Assembly: GCA_937124545.1 (NCBI GenBank)
Contig: CAKZKU010000294.1
Coordinates: 1-64,000, forward strand
From: an uncultured Microbacteriaceae bacterium
GTDB taxonomy: Bacteria; Actinomycetota; Actinomycetes; Actinomycetales; Microbacteriaceae
Length of the DNA: 64,000 bases
Direction: 5' to 3'
Shown: positions 61,903 to 64,000 of the stretch, piece after piece
How the letters are laid out: every line of letters starts with the position of its first letter
Numbering within the stretch: position 1 is the stretch's first letter
Position numbers and translations under genes: made by a program
The notes under the pieces: generated by a model
The model's input: only the letters and a program-made list of their open reading frames with translations
Databases searched by the model: none
What the model was told of the DNA's origin: nothing

Positions 61903-62737
61903 CGCTTCCCTGACAGCCGACGCGAAAGACACTTCGGAGGGTTCGTTTCGGGTAAGTCTTTCCAACTTCGACGGGCCCTTTGACCTACTCCTGACGCTGA
62001 TTGGGAAGCGAGAGCTCGACATTACCGATGTTGCGCTCAGCGTGGTGACCGACGAGTTCGTTAGCTATCTCAACTCTTTGGACGGTCCAGAGGAGCTCGA
62101 GGCGGCCAGCGAATTCCTGGTGGTCGCCGCCACGCTGCTCGATATGAAAATTGTCGGACTGCTTCCCCAGGGTGAGTTCGTGGATGCGGAAGATGTGGCC
62201 CTGCTCGAGGCGCGAGATCTTTTGTTTGCTCGCCTGCTGCAGTATCGGGCGTTCAAAGAAGTATCGGGCTGGCTGGGGGAGCGCATGGACGCTGAGGCTA
62301 TTCGGCACGCTCGTGACGTTCCGCTCGAGCAGAAGTTTGTGACCAGTATCCCGGAGCTTCGGTGGACACTGAGCCCCGAGGACTTCGCGGCGCTCGCCAT
62401 GTTGGCTTTTACGCCGAAAGAAATTCCCGTCGTAGGTCTCGACCACCTGCACGCCCCCTTGGTGAGTATTCGTGAGCAGGCAGCGCATGTCATCGCGTTG
62501 CTGCGCGGAGCGGGTCCGGTCTCGTTTAGGACAATCATCACCGGGGTCGCGGAGCGCGGTGTCGTTGTGGCACGGTTTTTAGCGGTTCTCGAGTTGTATC
62601 GCCGCTCGGCTTTGACATTTGAGCAGCTCGAGCCACTGGGTGAACTGACACTGCAGTGGGTTGCAGAGGACTTTGGCGAAGAGGAGCTAGCGCACTTAGG
62701 AAACGAGTGGGGCGGGGAGAAAAATGATGACGACTGA
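61886..62737 (+). CDS. scpA: Segregation and condensation protein A
   Basis: 283 residues from GTG 61886; TTG codons at 61877 and 61880 are alternatives. Kleisin of the SMC-ScpAB condensin. N-terminal helix region FRVSLSNFDGPFDLLLTLI is the family hallmark; a C-terminal winged helix follows (VARFLAVLELYRRSALTFEQ). The stop overlaps scpB by 14 nt. smc is not in the window. Confidence 0.94.
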   Translation: MALSPSASLTADAKDTSEGSFRVSLSNFDGPFDLLLTLIGKRELDITDVALSVVTDEFVSYLNSLDGPEELEAASEFLVVAATLLDMKIVGLLPQGEFVDAEDVALLEARDLLFARLLQYRAFKEVSGWLGERMDAEAIRHARDVPLEQKFVTSIPELRWTLSPEDFAALAMLAFTPKEIPVVGLDHLHAPLVSIREQAAHVIALLRGAGPVSFRTIITGVAERGVVVARFLAVLELYRRSALTFEQLEPLGELTLQWVAEDFGEEELAHLGNEWGGEKNDDD

Positions 62738-63308
62738 TAGCGAGCAACAAGACACAACTGACCAGGTGGCTGTTACCCGCCAGATCGAGGCCGTCATGAT
62801 GGTGGCCGATGAGCCGATGAGTGTGGTGGCTCTTGCTGGCGCGCTTGATGTGCCTGTGGGGATCGTCGCTGGTTGCCTCGAAGAATTAGCGGCTGATTAC
62901 AACGGGGATCATGGCGGAGTTGAGCGGGGCTTTGAGTTACGGGAGGTCGGCGGCGGCTGGCGAATGTATGTTCGGCCCCGGTACGACGACGTCGTGTCGA
63001 AGGCAGTGTCGACTCAAGCACCGGCCAAATTATCCCAAGCAGCCCTCGAAACCCTCGCGGTAATCGCCTATAAACAGCCTGTTTCGAGGGGGCATGTGTC
63101 CTCCATTAGAGCTGTCAATGTCGATTCCGTCATCCGCACACTCCTCTCCCGCGGCCTGATCCGCGAATCTCACACCGACGCGGAGACAAACGCGATCTTC
63201 TACGTCACAACGGACGCCCTGCTCGCGGAACTGGGTATCGATTCACTCGAGGAACTCCCACCGCTGTCGCCGTTGCTCGACGATGGCTCCCAAGGCTTTG
63301 ATGAGTGA
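62724..63308 (+). CDS. scpB: Segregation and condensation protein B
   Basis: 194 residues. Two winged-helix domains; family motifs IEAVMMVADEPMS, RPRYDDVV and ETLAVIAYKQPVSRG. Pairs with ScpA on SMC. Two adjacent ATGs (62724, 62727) follow GGGGAG; the first is listed. Overlaps the following pseudouridine synthase gene by 8 nt. Confidence 0.94.
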   Translation: MMTTDSEQQDTTDQVAVTRQIEAVMMVADEPMSVVALAGALDVPVGIVAGCLEELAADYNGDHGGVERGFELREVGGGWRMYVRPRYDDVVSKAVSTQAPAKLSQAALETLAVIAYKQPVSRGHVSSIRAVNVDSVIRTLLSRGLIRESHTDAETNAIFYVTTDALLAELGIDSLEELPPLSPLLDDGSQGFDE

Positions 63309-64000
63309 AAGCACGGGCTCGAGCGACGGTGAGCGCCTGCAGAAAGTTCTCTCACAGGCGGGCGTAGCCTCCAGGCGTCATGCAGAAATCATGATGTCCC
63401 GCGGTCGCGTGCAAGTAAACGGCGAGGTGGTGACGGAGATGGGCCGCCGGATTCATCCAGAAACCGACATTGTGGCCGTCGACGGCTCGGTAATTTCGCT
63501 GCACACGGATCGCGTTTACGTGATGCTGCACAAGCCTGCAGGAGTCGTGAGCACCATGTCGGACGAAAAAGGCCGGCCGGACCTCGCCGCCTATGAGCGA
63601 GAAATTGGTCAGCGGGTGTTCAACGTGGGCAGGCTCGATGCTGAGACCACGGGGCTACTGCTGATGACCAACGATGGAGAGGTCGCCAATAGGGTCTCGC
63701 ACCCCTCGTTCGATGTGTCCAAGGTTTACACCGCCGTCGTGACCGGCGATGTCGAACCTGCGGTGATCCAACACCTACTCTCCGGAGTCGCCCTGGATGA
63801 TGGAGTGCAGAAAGCCGATAAAGCAAAATTGCTGGATTCGCCCCGTCGTGGCACCAGCCTGGTTGAGCTCACCCTGCACTCGGGAAAGAACCGGATCGTG
63901 CGACGCATGATGGAAGCGCTTGGTCATCCGGTCCAGCAACTACACCGCCGCCAGTTTGGGCCCCTTCATTTGGGGGGCTTAGCAGGGGGCAAGTGGCGGG
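63301..64000 (+). CDS. rluB: RluB/RsuA-type pseudouridine synthase (partial, runs off window)
   Basis: At least 233 codons, open to the window end. N-terminal S4 domain (RLQKVLSQAGVASRRHAE), then the RsuA-family catalytic motif VGRLDAETTGLLLMTNDG with the nucleophilic Asp; later HSGKNRIVRRMMEALGHPV. It modifies uridine in 23S rRNA if orthologous to RluB. ATG 63301 has AAGG 5 nt upstream; an in-frame ATG 63283 is possible. The scpB-rluB order is common in Gram-positive bacteria. Confidence 0.9.
   Translation, partial: MSESTGSSDGERLQKVLSQAGVASRRHAEIMMSRGRVQVNGEVVTEMGRRIHPETDIVAVDGSVISLHTDRVYVMLHKPAGVVSTMSDEKGRPDLAAYEREIGQRVFNVGRLDAETTGLLLMTNDGEVANRVSHPSFDVSKVYTAVVTGDVEPAVIQHLLSGVALDDGVQKADKAKLLDSPRRGTSLVELTLHSGKNRIVRRMMEALGHPVQQLHRRQFGPLHLGGLAGGKWR

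Overview
The window looks like part of the chromosome of a small-genome, planktonic-type actinobacterium, most likely in the family Microbacteriaceae. That placement rests on the 16S/23S sequence type, the actinobacterial gene orders (fasR-fabD-fabH-acpP-fabF, parA-scpA-scpB-rluB, tlyA-nadK-recN), actinobacterial families such as DUF3145, PriA and homodimeric AceE, the high GC, and a heliorhodopsin gene. Genes are packed tightly: many start and stop codons overlap by 1-17 nt, and three convergent pairs share a 4-nt stop overlap. I see no insertion sequence, prophage, integron or CRISPR array.

Layout. 1-3433: a partial DoxX-like gene, then a LolA/RseB-like exported protein with a two-gene ABC exporter. 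3462-8775: a tetR-MMPL-YhgE/Pip operon on the minus strand. The MMPL protein carries a C-terminal domain that looks like an ABC ATPase without its nucleotide-binding motifs. 8990-10609: a heliorhodopsin followed 6 nt later by a DUF1684 protein. 10723-18721: DUF3145, then on the minus strand aceE, a FasR-like regulator and fabD-fabH-acpP-fabF, which together link pyruvate to acetyl-CoA to fatty acids. 18862-23751: tRNA-Val, two membrane proteins, a Nif3-like protein, a zinc-ribbon family protein that has lost most of its cysteines, RNase HI and RNase P RNA. 23751-24888: lexA diverging from an SOS-controlled LysM protein, which resembles the division inhibitors YneA/ChiZ. 24918-29196: hisC-hisB-hisH-priA, an SseB-like protein and DUF1844. 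29441-35268: infC (ATC start)-rpmI-rplT, an rRNA methyltransferase, pheS-pheT. 35308-42029: argC-J-B-F-G-H without argD or argR. 42026-46405: a polar amino-acid ABC importer, tyrS and a HEAT-like protein. 46442-52230: a complete 16S-23S-5S operon with no tRNA in the spacer. 52253-64000: a disordered/TPR-like protein, HAD phosphatase, a 44-residue ORF, tlyA, nadK, recN, pyrG, a Nudix hydrolase, xerD, parA, scpA, scpB and a partial rluB-type pseudouridine synthase.

The most notable signals are: (1) the heliorhodopsin-DUF1684 pair; (2) the MMPL fusion to a degenerate ABC domain; (3) the lexA/LysM SOS divergon, with a near-consensus promoter overlapped by a LexA box; (4) a recurring TANNNT-N6-8-start-codon arrangement in front of ten transcription units, which suggests widespread leaderless transcription; and (5) the degenerate zinc ribbon. 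Functions are inferred by reading the protein sequences, with no database search.
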